A program made the translations under genes and the position numbers. This document shows positions 22,892 through 31,552 of a DNA stretch of 64,000 nucleotides, piece after piece. The stretch's first letter is position 1. Every line of letters starts with the position of its first letter. The stretch spans positions 1,488,001-1,552,000 of the forward strand of contig NZ_JACCBV010000001.1 in NCBI RefSeq assembly GCF_013409785.1, given 5' to 3'. The notes under the pieces were generated by a model. That model was not told the DNA's origin. It was given only the letters and a program-made list of their open reading frames with translations, and made no database searches. The stretch comes from Microbacterium immunditiarum (lineage in GTDB: Bacteria; Actinomycetota; Actinomycetes; Actinomycetales; Microbacteriaceae).

Positions 22892-24009
22892 CCCTTTCGG
22901 TGAGGACCGAGACGGATGCCGCGACCGGCGGCACCCTCGACGCGCACGTCACCGTGCACCGGCGGGACGGATTCCGCCTCGACGTCGCGATCGGGGCGTC
23001 GCCGGGCGAAGTCGTCGCGGTCATGGGCCCCAGCGGCGCCGGCAAGTCGACCCTCGTGGCCGCGATCGCGGGACTCGTCCGACTCGATGCGGGGTTCGTG
23101 CGGCTCGACGGGAGGGAGGTCGCATCGGCGACCCGGCACGTTCCGCCCGAGCAGCGGGGAGCGGTGCTGCTCGGTCAGGACGCGCGCCTGTTCCCGCACT
23201 TGAGCGCACGCGACAACGTCGCCTTCGGGCTGCGCGCCCGCGGGGTGACTCGATCCGTGGCTGCGCGCGACGCCGACATGTGGCTCGAGCGCGTCGGGCT
23301 CGGCGGGTGGGGCGGCCGACGGCCGTCCGAGCTGTCGGGCGGTCAGCAGCAGCGGGTCGCCCTCGCGCGGGCGCTCGCGACGCATCCGCGCCTTCTGCTG
23401 CTCGATGAGCCGCTCACGTCCCTCGACGCCGAGACCGCGGGAGACGTCCGCGCGCTCCTGCACGAACAGCTCACGGCGGTGCACGCAACGGCGGTCGTCG
23501 TGACGCATGACGCCGTCGACGCCGCCGCGCTCGCGCGCCGCCTGCTCGTCGTGGAGGGCGGCGTCGTCGTGCAGGAGGGTTCCGTGCAGCGTGTGCTCGC
23601 CGCTCCCGCGACGCGCTTCGCGGCGGCCGTGTCGGGGCTCAACCGCGTCGTGGGCACCGCGCGCGACGGCACATGGACGTCGCCCGACGCCGCGCTCGCG
23701 CTGCACGCCGCCGACGAGCACTCGCGCGTCGAGGCCTCCGCGGACGGCGTCGCGCTCGCCGCGCTCGTGCGCCCCTCGTCGGTGCACCTCGGCACCGTCG
23801 ACGACGCGCCTTCGGTGCCGGGGGAGTGGACCGCGCACGTCGTGCGCCTCGAGCCCACACCGGCCGGGGTGCGCGTGCACACGGGCGATCCGGCCGTCGC
23901 GGTCGACGTCGCCGCCGACACGGTCGCGGCGCTCGGGCTCGACCGTGGAGCGCGCGTGCGACTGCGCGTTGACCCCGCCGACGTGCGGTTCGTGCGCGTG
24001 AGCGAGTGA
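22888..24009 (+). CDS. modC: Molybdate ABC transporter ATP-binding protein ModC
   Basis: 373 residues from GTG 22888. Walker A GPSGAGKST, signature LSGGQQQRVALARAL, and Walker B LLLLDEPLTSLD are intact. VLLGQDARLFPHLSARDNVAFG is the Q-loop. The C-terminal third (about 260-373) is a TOBE/Mop regulatory domain in which molybdate may feed back on transport. It ends the operon and converges on the IclR gene 22 bp away. Confidence 0.94.
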   Translation: MTLSVRTETDAATGGTLDAHVTVHRRDGFRLDVAIGASPGEVVAVMGPSGAGKSTLVAAIAGLVRLDAGFVRLDGREVASATRHVPPEQRGAVLLGQDARLFPHLSARDNVAFGLRARGVTRSVAARDADMWLERVGLGGWGGRRPSELSGGQQQRVALARALATHPRLLLLDEPLTSLDAETAGDVRALLHEQLTAVHATAVVVTHDAVDAAALARRLLVVEGGVVVQEGSVQRVLAAPATRFAAAVSGLNRVVGTARDGTWTSPDAALALHAADEHSRVEASADGVALAALVRPSSVHLGTVDDAPSVPGEWTAHVVRLEPTPAGVRVHTGDPAVAVDVAADTVAALGLDRGARVRLRVDPADVRFVRVSE

Positions 24010-24031
24010 CGCGTCTCGCGCCGGGACCGGC

Positions 24032-24832
24032 TCAGGCGGCGGCGGGCGGACGGCCCATGGCCGACGGAGCGCCGAGGCCGCGCGAGATCGCCCGCGCGGT
24101 CGCCGAGAGCGCCGGCAGGGCCGCGTGCGCGTTGGCGGCACCCGGATGCACCGTCACGCCGATCGCCGCGATGATGCGGTCGCGCGGCCCGCGCACGGGC
24201 ACCGCGACGGCGAGAGCGTCGGTCGTGATCGAGTCCTCGACGATCGCGACGCCCGTGCGGCGCACGTCGGCGAGCACGCGCCGCAGCTCGTCGGGGTTCG
24301 TGATGGTGCGGGGCGTGAACCCCTGGAGCTTGGTCGCGAGCACCTCTTCGCGGAACTCCGGCGTCGCGTGCGCAAGCAGCACGAGGCCCGTTCCCGTCGC
24401 GTGCAGCGGCCAGCGGCCGCCGAGGCGGCTGAGCACGGGCGCACCGCCGCGCGCCCGCAGCGACTCGACGTACACGACGTCGTGGCCGTCGCGCACGGCG
24501 AGGTGCACGTTGGCGTTCGTCGCCGCCTGGAGGTCGCCGAGGAAGGGGAGCGCGATCTCGCGCAGGCGGAGACCCTGCGGCTCGAGCGACCCGAGCTCGA
24601 GGATGCGCATGCCGATCGCGTAGCGCCCGTCGCTGGAGCGCTCCAGCGCGCCCCAGTCGCGGAGCTCGCCGACCAGGCGGTGCGTCGTGCTCAGGCTCAG
24701 GCCCGCGCGTCGGCTGATCTCGCTCAGCGTGAGCACGAGGTGATCCTGGTCGAACACCTCGAGGATCGCGAGAACGCGTTGGGCGGCTGTCATGGTGTCC
24801 GCTCGCGGCGAGCGGATCTGGCTCATGGTCAT
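24032..24832 (-). CDS. IclR-family regulator of the catabolic locus
   Basis: 266 residues from ATG 24832, behind GGGAGG with 9-nt spacing. LTLSEISRRAGLSLSTTHRL is the N-terminal helix-turn-helix; the effector domain has VHLAVRDGHDVVYVESL, LHATGTGLVLLAHA and AVAVPVRGPRDRIIAAIGV. Two copies of CTTCCG-N5-CGGRAG lie in its own upstream region, and others before the divergent 28.6-28.9 kb promoters and the ABC importer, so it most likely controls itself and the whole locus. Effector presumably a pathway intermediate. The link to the sites rests on position and IclR-like palindrome size, not on a known consensus. Confidence 0.88.
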   Translation of the reverse strand: MTMSQIRSPRADTMTAAQRVLAILEVFDQDHLVLTLSEISRRAGLSLSTTHRLVGELRDWGALERSSDGRYAIGMRILELGSLEPQGLRLREIALPFLGDLQAATNANVHLAVRDGHDVVYVESLRARGGAPVLSRLGGRWPLHATGTGLVLLAHATPEFREEVLATKLQGFTPRTITNPDELRRVLADVRRTGVAIVEDSITTDALAVAVPVRGPRDRIIAAIGVTVHPGAANAHAALPALSATARAISRGLGAPSAMGRPPAAA

Positions 24833-24900
24833 CGTCGACCGACCTCCCGGGGGAAGAAGTGTGCTTCCACACAAGCCGAGTTGCAGGCAACCGTACAAGG

Positions 24901-24921
24901 GTCTTCCGCCTGCCGGAAGAC
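24901..24921. promoter_or_regulatory. Candidate IclR operator A
   Basis: GTCTTCCG-CCTGC-CGGAAGAC, perfect 8-bp arms with 5-nt spacer, in the intergenic region between the IclR gene and the small CxxC gene. Confidence 0.65.
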
Positions 24922-24965
24922 ATTTCGCCGGACGGATGCTCCAGGCACCGGTTTCGCGCGGAATC

Positions 24966-24986
24966 GTCTTCCGCACGGCGGGAGCG
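24966..24986. promoter_or_regulatory. Candidate IclR operator B
   Basis: GTCTTCCG-CACGG-CGGGAGCG: the left arm equals site A and the right arm has one mismatch in the core. It lies 45 bp from site A and 68 bp before ATG 25055. Confidence 0.5.
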
Positions 24987-25054
24987 GGGCTTTCCTCGGG
25001 TCGTGCGCCGACCTAACGTCGAGATCACACAGGCATTCCGAGAAGGTGCATCCC

Positions 25055-25300
25055 ATGCCGATCGACCAGGCTCAGCTCGAAGACTTCCGCCGCTCGCTCG
25101 AGGCGGACGACTATCACCTCGACGTCGCCCTCGCCGGCGACGCCGCCACCGCGCGCATCGTCGCCGGCCCGGATGCCTGCGCCGAATGCCTCGTGCCGAA
25201 AGACCTCATGCGCAACATGCTCGCCCCGATGCTCGGCGTCGACGCAGAGCGCATCGAGCTCACGTACCCGGTCGAGGTGCACACCTCACCCGGCCCCTGA
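25055..25300 (+). CDS. Small CxxC protein (NifU-C-terminal-like?)
   Basis: 81 residues from ATG 25055, preceded by AGAAGG. The core reads YHLDVALAGDAATARIV, then CAEC (C42, C45) and LMRNMLAPMLGVDAERIEL. The order strand, CxxC, helix, then a terminal strand resembles the C-terminal domain of NifU, which holds iron-sulfur clusters, but similarity is faint and I would not name it. It is divergent from the IclR gene and shares its operator region, so it probably belongs to the same regulon. Its stop codon lies inside the repeat at 25297-25363. Real gene by codon pattern and ribosome binding site; function unknown. Confidence 0.6.
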   Translation: MPIDQAQLEDFRRSLEADDYHLDVALAGDAATARIVAGPDACAECLVPKDLMRNMLAPMLGVDAERIELTYPVEVHTSPGP

Positions 25301-25363
25301 GCGAGCGAAGCGAGACGAAGGGTGCTCCCGTGGGGCGCTTCGTCTCGCCTGCGGCTCGCTCAG
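25297..25363. repeat. Palindromic repeat TGAGCGAGCGAAGCGAGACGAAG, likely bidirectional terminator
   Basis: Left arm 25297-25320 and right arm 25338-25363 are near-perfect complements around a 17-nt loop. It lies between convergent genes (stops at 25300 and 25394) and contains the TGA of the small CxxC gene. Confidence 0.75.
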
Positions 25364-25393
25364 CGTCTGGGTCTCGCCCCGGTTCCCGCGCCT

Positions 25394-26314
25394 TCACCCG
25401 CGCGACACCGGCGAAGGCGCCGTCGGCGCCGGCAGCCGGTTCTCCGGCGCGTACACGGGCGAGGCCGTGAGGAACGGGATCGCGGCGGCGCGCACCTCGT
25501 CGACGGGCTCGTCGGGGAAGGCGTCCTCGATCGTGCGGTGCCGGTCGATGACGCCCGCCTTGAACTCGGGGTGGGTGAGGATGAACAGGTCCCCGCGCCG
25601 CACGCCCTGCAGCACGCGCTCGCCGGCCTCCTCGGCCGACATATAGGGCTGAGTCTTCGACCACTCCGCGAACCCGTCGGGCGGAGGCGTGTAGCCCGAC
25701 TCCCCGTACTGCGTCGGCCGGTTCTTGACCGCGCTCGCGATGTTGCTGTGGACGGGGCCGGGGCAGTACACCGACACGCCGATGCCCTCGGGCGCGAGCT
25801 CGATGTGCAGCGCTTCGGACAGCCCGATCACGGCGGCCTTCGTCATCGAGTACAGCCCCGCCACGATCGGCATGAGGCCCGCCATCGACGACGTGTTGAC
25901 GATGTGACCGCCCTCGCCGTGCGCGCGGATACGCGGCAGGAACGCCTGGATGCCGTTCCCGACGCCCCGGACGTTGACGTCGATGACCCAATCCCAGTCG
26001 CTGGGGGTCGCCTCCGCGACCGGTCCCGTGAGCCCGATGCCCGCGTTGTTGACGAGCACGTCGATGCGACCGAACCGGCGTTCGACGTCGGCCGCGGCAT
26101 CCGTCATCGCCTGAAGATCCGTGACGTCCACCCGCAGCGGCGTCACCTCGAGACCCCGTGCCGCGAACTCCGACACCGTCTCGTCGAGGTGATCCTGGCG
26201 CCTGCCCGTGACGACCACCGTCATGCCGGCGCGCGCGAACGCGAGCGCGATGCCGCGTCCGATGCCGCTCGAACCGCCCGTGACGACGGCGACCTTGCCT
26301 TCGACGTTCTCCAT
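25394..26314 (-). CDS. Short-chain dehydrogenase/reductase
   Basis: 306 residues from ATG 26314 behind GAAAGG. VAVVTGGSSGIGRGIA binds NAD(P); VLVNNAGIG, NTSSMAGL and the catalytic YSMTK (Tyr-x-x-x-Lys) are intact. The 50-residue C-terminal extension past the Rossmann fold (from about 240) is longer than in minimal SDRs. It is the last gene of the minus-strand catabolic operon, one base after the amidohydrolase stop. It probably oxidises or reduces a hydroxy/keto intermediate of the pathway; substrate unknown. Confidence 0.92.
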   Translation of the reverse strand: MENVEGKVAVVTGGSSGIGRGIALAFARAGMTVVVTGRRQDHLDETVSEFAARGLEVTPLRVDVTDLQAMTDAAADVERRFGRIDVLVNNAGIGLTGPVAEATPSDWDWVIDVNVRGVGNGIQAFLPRIRAHGEGGHIVNTSSMAGLMPIVAGLYSMTKAAVIGLSEALHIELAPEGIGVSVYCPGPVHSNIASAVKNRPTQYGESGYTPPPDGFAEWSKTQPYMSAEEAGERVLQGVRRGDLFILTHPEFKAGVIDRHRTIEDAFPDEPVDEVRAAAIPFLTASPVYAPENRLPAPTAPSPVSRG

Positions 26315-26315
26315 G

Positions 26316-27218
26316 TCAGCCTTTCTCGGCGTTCGTGCCGTTGCGCAGCCCGAACAGCCGCGCCGCGTTCTCCTTCAGAATGAGCGGCCGCACCTCGGGC
26401 TTGATCTCGAGCCGCTCGAAGTCCGACATCCAGCGCTCCGGCGTGATGACGGGGAAGTCCGAGCCGAACAGCACCTTCTCGCGCAGCAGCGTGTTCGCGT
26501 ACTGCACGAGCTGCGGCGGGAAGTACCTGGGCGACCATCCCGAGAGGTCGATGTACACGCGCGGCTTGTGCGTCGCGACGGACAGCGCCTCGTCCTGCCA
26601 CGGGAACGACGGATGCGCCAGCACGATGTCCATGTCGGGGAAGTCGGCTGCCACGTCGTCGAGGTGGAGCGGGTTCGCGTACTTGACGCGGATGCCGCCA
26701 CCGCCGCGCTGCCCCGCGCCGACGCCCGTCTGGCCGGTGTGGAAGAGGGCGACGAGCCCGTGCTCCTGGATCAGCTCGAACAGCGGATACGCCGACCGGT
26801 CGTTCGGGTAGAAGGCCTGCACGCTCGGGTGGAACTTGAACCCGCGCACGCCGTACTCCTCGATGAGGCGCCGCGCGAGCCGAACCCCCGCCGCGCCGCG
26901 CGCGGGATCGACGCTCGCGAACGGGATGAGCACGTCGGAGTGCGCGGCGGCGAGCTGCGCGACCTCCTCGTTCGCCGGCTCGGGATCGTCGCCGCTCTGG
27001 GACACGCTGTCGACCGTGAAGACGACCGCCGCCATCGAGCGCTCGCGGTAGTACTCGGCGAGCTCGGGCACGGTGTAGGTCGGCATCGTGCCGATCTTGA
27101 AGTACTCGCCCATCGCCTCGTTGCCGGAGTGCTCGACATCCGGCTTTGCCGTCGAGCGGTGCACGTGCGTGTGCACGTCGATCGCGACGAGGTTCTCGAC
27201 ATCGATCGCGCCGGTCAT
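26316..27218 (-). CDS. Amidohydrolase-2 family hydrolase/decarboxylase
   Basis: 300 residues. VAIDVHTHVHRST gives the N-terminal metal pair, FKFHPSVQAFYPN, ALFHTGQTG and VLAHPSFPWQDEAL further ligands, and VLFGSDFPVITPERW the final Asp. This TIM-barrel family (COG2159) includes ACMSD, gamma-resorcylate decarboxylase and lactone or amide hydrolases. The start ATG overlaps the CoA-transferase B stop (ATGA). A second, distant member lies at 35560-36567. Which reaction it performs cannot be read. Confidence 0.9.
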   Translation of the reverse strand: MTGAIDVENLVAIDVHTHVHRSTAKPDVEHSGNEAMGEYFKIGTMPTYTVPELAEYYRERSMAAVVFTVDSVSQSGDDPEPANEEVAQLAAAHSDVLIPFASVDPARGAAGVRLARRLIEEYGVRGFKFHPSVQAFYPNDRSAYPLFELIQEHGLVALFHTGQTGVGAGQRGGGGIRVKYANPLHLDDVAADFPDMDIVLAHPSFPWQDEALSVATHKPRVYIDLSGWSPRYFPPQLVQYANTLLREKVLFGSDFPVITPERWMSDFERLEIKPEVRPLILKENAARLFGLRNGTNAEKG

Positions 27219-27883
27219 CGGGCGAGGTCCTCGACGTAGGCGGCCTCGGTGCGCTCGCGCACGTACTCCGACGTGACGCCGGGGGCGAGCTCCTTCAGCA
27301 CGAGCGTCCCGTCCTCGAAGTGGAAGGTCGCGAGGTCGGTGTAGACGCGCGTCACGACCTGGTGTCCCGTGAGGGGGAAGCTGCACTCGCGCACGAGCTT
27401 CGGGCGCCCCGACCGGTCGACGTGCTCCATGCACACCCACACGCGCGGCACTCCCGCGACGAGATCCATCGCGCCGCCGACCGCGGGGTTGCGGCCCGGC
27501 ACGTACCAGTTCGCGAGGTCGCCGTTCTCGGCCACCTGCAGCGCGCCGAGGATCGTGGCGTCGAGATGCCCGCCGCGGATGATCGCGAACGACGTCGCGG
27601 AGTCGACGATCGCCGCGCCGGTGATGAGGCTCGCGGGCTGCTTGCCGGCATCCGTCAGATCCGGGTCCTCGTTGCCCGCGCCCGGGTGCGGGCCGAGTCC
27701 CAGCACGCCGTTCTCGGACTGCAGGAACACCGTCACCCCCTCGGGGATGAAGCGCGGGATCGCGAGCGGGATGCCCACGCCGAGGTTGACGGTGTAGCCG
27801 TCGGCGAGGTCCGCGGCGACCGCGCGCGCGATCTCGTCGCGTGTGCGTCCCACGACCTGTGTGCTGGTGTCGGTGTACGTCAT
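27215..27883 (-). CDS. 3-oxoacid CoA-transferase family, subunit B
   Basis: 222 residues. VNLGVGIPLAIPRFIP at the start and FLQSENGVLGLGPHP, with the catalytic Glu in SENG, place it as the beta subunit of class I CoA-transferases (ScoB/AtoA/PcaJ type). ASSERT-level blocks GGHLDATILGALQV and GRNPAVGGAMDLV are conserved. Family enzymes move CoA from succinyl-CoA or acetyl-CoA to a 3-oxoacid or similar acid. It partners the A subunit encoded 12 bp upstream. The acceptor acid in this locus is unknown. Confidence 0.92.
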   Translation of the reverse strand: MTYTDTSTQVVGRTRDEIARAVAADLADGYTVNLGVGIPLAIPRFIPEGVTVFLQSENGVLGLGPHPGAGNEDPDLTDAGKQPASLITGAAIVDSATSFAIIRGGHLDATILGALQVAENGDLANWYVPGRNPAVGGAMDLVAGVPRVWVCMEHVDRSGRPKLVRECSFPLTGHQVVTRVYTDLATFHFEDGTLVLKELAPGVTSEYVRERTEAAYVEDLAR

Positions 27884-27895
27884 GGAAACCCCCTG

Positions 27896-28621
27896 TCAGT
27901 GGGCCGGCACGGGAGCCGAGGTCATGCCGATGTGGTCCACGAACACGCCGGGCAGATGGATGTCGTCGGGGCCGATGTCGCCTGTTGCGACGAGCTGCTC
28001 GACCTCGGCGAACGTCACGCGCCCGCACATGCCCGCGAGCGGGTTGAAGTTGCGGGCCGAGAGGTGGAATCGCAGGTTGCCGCTGCGGTCGCCGATCTGC
28101 GCCTTCACGAGCCCGAAGTCGGCGTTGATGCCGTACTCGAGCACGTGCTGGCGACCGTGGAACTCGCGCGTCTCCTTCTCGGGCACGAACGACGCGGGCT
28201 CGCCCTCTCCGTCGTACGTGAGCGGGAACGTGCCGTCGGAGAGCATCGTCCCGGCGCTCGAGGGCGTGTAGAACGCGGCGACGCCGGCCCCTCCCGCCCG
28301 CATGCGCTCGGCGAGCGTGCCCTGCGGGACGAGCTCGAGCTCGATTCGACCCGCGAAGTAGTCGTCGTAGAACTCCTGGAGGATCGGGAACGACGCCGTG
28401 ATGCGGCGCACGCGCCCCTCGCGCACGAGCCGCCCGACTCCCGTGAAATCGTCGCCGACGTTGTTCACGTAGAGGTGCAGATCCCGCTTGTCGAGGTCGC
28501 TCAGCGCGTTCAGCAGCGCGTCGGGCCGGCCGGAGCTTCCGAAGCCGCCGACGGCGATCGTGGCCCCCGACCAGACGACGTCCAGGGCCTCGGCGAGGTC
28601 GTCTCGGAACTTGTCGATCAC
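27896..28621 (-). CDS. 3-oxoacid CoA-transferase family, subunit A
   Basis: 241 residues from GTG 28621 with GGAGG upstream. GATIAVGGFGSSGRPDALL is the N-terminal glycine-rich CoA-binding loop; LELVPQGTLAERMRAGGAG and AFYTPSSAGTML are typical A-subunit blocks. It forms the heteromeric transferase with subunit B. It is the first gene of the minus-strand operon, whose promoter region contains operator C at 28791-28811. The pairing with two alcohol dehydrogenases and an aldehyde dehydrogenase suggests that it activates the acid they produce. Confidence 0.92.
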   Translation of the reverse strand: MIDKFRDDLAEALDVVWSGATIAVGGFGSSGRPDALLNALSDLDKRDLHLYVNNVGDDFTGVGRLVREGRVRRITASFPILQEFYDDYFAGRIELELVPQGTLAERMRAGGAGVAAFYTPSSAGTMLSDGTFPLTYDGEGEPASFVPEKETREFHGRQHVLEYGINADFGLVKAQIGDRSGNLRFHLSARNFNPLAGMCGRVTFAEVEQLVATGDIGPDDIHLPGVFVDHIGMTSAPVPAH

Positions 28622-28909
28622 GTTCAGTCCTCCGTGAAGGGGGTGGGGCGGGTGCGGGCCTGGCCTGTCCAGGCTGGACGCCAGTCAACCTGTCGGACCC
28701 GGGCCGGCGAACCCGCGTTTCCGTGTCGTAGAAGCCCTGTGCACCGCTTGTCCCGCCCACCGGATGACACGCCGTGCCCCGCGCCGAATTGTCTTCCGCG
28801 CCCCGGAAGCGACCTGGCCGGATCGCGCCGCGCGGCCCACGGTGGGAAAGGAGCCGACCCGCCCACGCGGCGGGAGCCTGAGTCGACATCGAAGTCTGGA
28901 AGGGGCCAC
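28622..28909. promoter_or_regulatory. Divergent control region of the catabolic operons, with operator C
   Basis: 288 bp without a gene. GTCTTCCG-CGCCC-CGGAAGCG at 28791-28811 matches site A of the IclR promoter in 14 of 16 arm positions. AAAGGAG near 28850 and GGAAGGGGCC before ATG 28910 are the only ribosome-binding-like stretches on the plus strand. No unambiguous -35/-10 pair is visible. Confidence 0.6.
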
Positions 28910-30019
28910 ATGAGCCTGATCACACGCGCCGCCGTCTGTCGCGAACCCGGTCAGCCCTGGGAGATCACCGAGCTCGAGCTCGACGACCCCAAGGCGAACG
29001 AGGTCCGCGTCAAGATCTACGCCGCGGGCATGTGCCACTCCGACGACCACATCCAGAAGGGCGACGCCCCGATGCGGATGCCGGTGGTCGGCGGCCACGA
29101 GGGCTGCGGCATCGTCGAGGCCGTCGGCGAAGGCGTCACCCGCGTGAAGCCGGGCGATCGCGTGGTCTTCTCGTTCATCCCCGCGTGCGGCACCTGCCGG
29201 TATTGCGCCACGGGGCGGCAGAACCTGTGCGACGCGGGCAAGAACGCGGCGACGGGCGAGTTCGCCGACGGGACGTTCCGCTTCCACCAGGACGGCGTCG
29301 ACTTCGGCGGCCTGTGCGTGCTCGGCACGTTCTCGCAGTACGCGGTCGTGTCGGAGTACTCGGTCGTGCCGGTGCCCGACGACCTGCCGTTCGAGGTCGG
29401 GGCGGTGATCGGATGCGGCGTCCCCACCGGCTGGGGATCGGCGGTGCACCTCGCCGGCGTCAAGGCGGGCGACACGGTCGTCATCTACGGCTCGGGCGGC
29501 GTCGGGTCCAACGCCGTGCAGGGCGCGGCGATGGCCGGCGCCGAGCGCGTCGTGGTCGTCGACCCCGTCGAGTTCAAGCGCGAGAAGGCGAAGGAGTTCG
29601 GCGCCACCCACACGTTCGCGACGGCGGAGGAGGCGCACGAGTTCGTCGTGAGCTCGACGTGGGGCGAGCTCGCCGACCACGCGATCATCACCGTCGGGAT
29701 CCTCCACGACAAGGTCATCCACGATGCGATCAACGTCGTCGGCAAGACCGGCCAGGTCACGATCACCGCGGTCGGCAACGGCTGGATCGACGAGAACCCC
29801 GGCCTGCTCATCGGCTTCCAGCGGCGCATCCAGGGCGGCATCTACGGCGGATGCAGCCCGCTGGTCGACATCCCGCGCCTCGTGAGCCTCTACAAGAGCG
29901 GACAGCTCAAGGTCGAGGAGCTCATCACGCGCCGCTACAAGCTCGAGGACGTCAACCAGGGCTACCAGGACATGCTCGACGGCAAGAACATCCGCGGCGT
30001 CATCACGCTCGAACACTGA
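28910..30019 (+). CDS. NDMA-dependent alcohol dehydrogenase 1
   Basis: 369 residues, zinc-dependent medium-chain fold. GMCHSDDHIQKGD and GGHEGCGIVEAVG supply the catalytic zinc ligands; CGTCRYC-x6-C (ACGTCRYCATGRQNLC) the structural zinc; IYGSGGVGSNAVQGA the NAD site. The sequence pattern, notably GRQNLCDAGKN and the FQRRIQGGIYGG segment, is that of actinobacterial nicotinoprotein alcohol dehydrogenases that keep NAD bound and pass electrons to mycofactocin (NDMA in the assay). No mycofactocin genes are in this window. It heads the plus-strand operon next to operator C. Close paralogue at 31553-32677. Confidence 0.9.
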   Translation: MSLITRAAVCREPGQPWEITELELDDPKANEVRVKIYAAGMCHSDDHIQKGDAPMRMPVVGGHEGCGIVEAVGEGVTRVKPGDRVVFSFIPACGTCRYCATGRQNLCDAGKNAATGEFADGTFRFHQDGVDFGGLCVLGTFSQYAVVSEYSVVPVPDDLPFEVGAVIGCGVPTGWGSAVHLAGVKAGDTVVIYGSGGVGSNAVQGAAMAGAERVVVVDPVEFKREKAKEFGATHTFATAEEAHEFVVSSTWGELADHAIITVGILHDKVIHDAINVVGKTGQVTITAVGNGWIDENPGLLIGFQRRIQGGIYGGCSPLVDIPRLVSLYKSGQLKVEELITRRYKLEDVNQGYQDMLDGKNIRGVITLEH

Positions 30020-30039
30020 GAACACCAGAGGGACACGAC

Positions 30040-31533
30040 ATGACCATCACGACCGAGTCCGCGACGGGATCGACGAGCGACCTCGTCGTCGACGGCGCCC
30101 AGCTCATCGGCGGCGAGTGGGTGGCATCCATCACCGGCCGCACCATCGACGTCATCAACCCGGCGAACCGCGACGTCATCGCGCGCGTTCCGCGCAGCGA
30201 CGAGGCCGACGTCGACCTCGCGATCCGCGCGGCCGAGAAGGCCTTCCCCGCGTGGCGCGACCTCGACGCGTCTAGCCGCGCGCGCCTCATCTTCCGCTGG
30301 GCCGACCTCGTCGAGCAGCGCGGCGCCGAGCTCGACAGCCTCGAGTCGCAGGAGGTGGGCCGCCCGAGCTGGGGTCCGCCGCCCATGGCGAGCCAGCTGC
30401 GCTTCATCGCGGGGCAGGCCGACAAGGTGCAGGGCGTGTCCCTCCCGACGCGCTCGCCCGAGTCGCTCGGCTTCACGCTGCGCGAGCCGTACGGCGTCGT
30501 CGGCGGCGTGATCCCGTGGAACGCGCCAGGTCCGATGTTCGCGACCGAGGTGGGAGCCGCGATCGCGGCGGGCAACACGATGGTGATGAAGCCCGCCGAG
30601 GACGCACCGCTCACGCCCCTCGCACTCGCCAAGCTCGCGCTCGAGGCGGGCATCCCGGCCGGCGTCATCAACGTCGTCACCGGCTACGGGCACGAGGCCG
30701 GCGCCGCGATCCCCGCCGACCCACGCATCCGCCGCATGGGCTTCACCGGATCGCCGCAGACCGGCCGCCTCATCATGGAGGCCTGCGCGCGCAACCTCAC
30801 GCCGCTGCACCTCGAGCTCGGGGGCAAGTCGCCCCAGGTGGTCTTCCCCGACGCCGATCTCGACGCGGCGATCCCGTCGATGGCCATGGGGGTGACCCTC
30901 AACACCGGCCAGATCTGCGCCGCCGGCACGCGCGTCGTGGTGCACCGCAGCATCCACGACGAGGTGGTCGACCGCCTCGCGGCCCAGCTGCAGAAAGTCA
31001 CGGTCGGCCCGTGGCACCAGCCGGTGGCGATGGGCCCGCTCATCAACGAGAAGCAGCACCAGCGCGTGCTCGGCTACATCGATCTCGGCAAGGAGCAGGG
31101 CGCCGAGCTCGTCACCGGCGGTGGTGTTCCGAAGGGCTCCGACTACGAGTCGGGCTTCTTCATCGAGCCCACCCTCTTCGACAAGGTCTCGCCCGACATG
31201 CGCATCGCGCAGGAGGAGATCTTCGGGCCGGTGTTGTCGGTGCTCACGTTCGACGACGAGGCCGAGGCGATCGAGATCGCGAATGGCGTCGACTACGGCC
31301 TGGTCGCATCGGTGTGGACGCGCGACGTCGGCACCGCGGTGCGGATGACGCGCGCTCTGCAGGCCGGCCAGGTCGGCGTGAACACGCCGCTGGGGGCGGG
31401 CACCGTCATCGGCGGCCCGTTCGGCGGCTACAAGAACAGCGGCTTCGGCCGGACGATGGGCGCGGACTCGGTCCTGGAGTGGACCCAGGTCAAGACCGTG
31501 TCCCTCCAGAGTGCTCCCCTCCCGCGGCGCTGA
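30040..31533 (+). CDS. NAD(P)-dependent aldehyde dehydrogenase
   Basis: 497 residues. GVIPWNAPGPMF (nucleotide site), GFTGSPQTGRLI, the base Glu in LELGGKSPQVVF and the catalytic Cys in GQICAAGTRVVVH are all present, as is EEIFGPVLSV near the end. It lies between the two NDMA-type alcohol dehydrogenases, 20 bp after the first and 19 bp before the second, so the three make an alcohol-to-acid oxidation module. The N-terminal 20 residues are a Ser/Thr-rich extension. Substrate unknown. Confidence 0.94.
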   Translation: MTITTESATGSTSDLVVDGAQLIGGEWVASITGRTIDVINPANRDVIARVPRSDEADVDLAIRAAEKAFPAWRDLDASSRARLIFRWADLVEQRGAELDSLESQEVGRPSWGPPPMASQLRFIAGQADKVQGVSLPTRSPESLGFTLREPYGVVGGVIPWNAPGPMFATEVGAAIAAGNTMVMKPAEDAPLTPLALAKLALEAGIPAGVINVVTGYGHEAGAAIPADPRIRRMGFTGSPQTGRLIMEACARNLTPLHLELGGKSPQVVFPDADLDAAIPSMAMGVTLNTGQICAAGTRVVVHRSIHDEVVDRLAAQLQKVTVGPWHQPVAMGPLINEKQHQRVLGYIDLGKEQGAELVTGGGVPKGSDYESGFFIEPTLFDKVSPDMRIAQEEIFGPVLSVLTFDDEAEAIEIANGVDYGLVASVWTRDVGTAVRMTRALQAGQVGVNTPLGAGTVIGGPFGGYKNSGFGRTMGADSVLEWTQVKTVSLQSAPLPRR

Positions 31534-31552
31534 AAGGGCGACTGAGAAACAC

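Noticed and set aside
24852..24868. GGAAG-N7-CTTCC as another IclR operator
   Set aside because: The arms are in the opposite order and spacing from the four CTTCCG-N5-CGGAAG sites and are shorter; probably chance in the ribosome-binding region.
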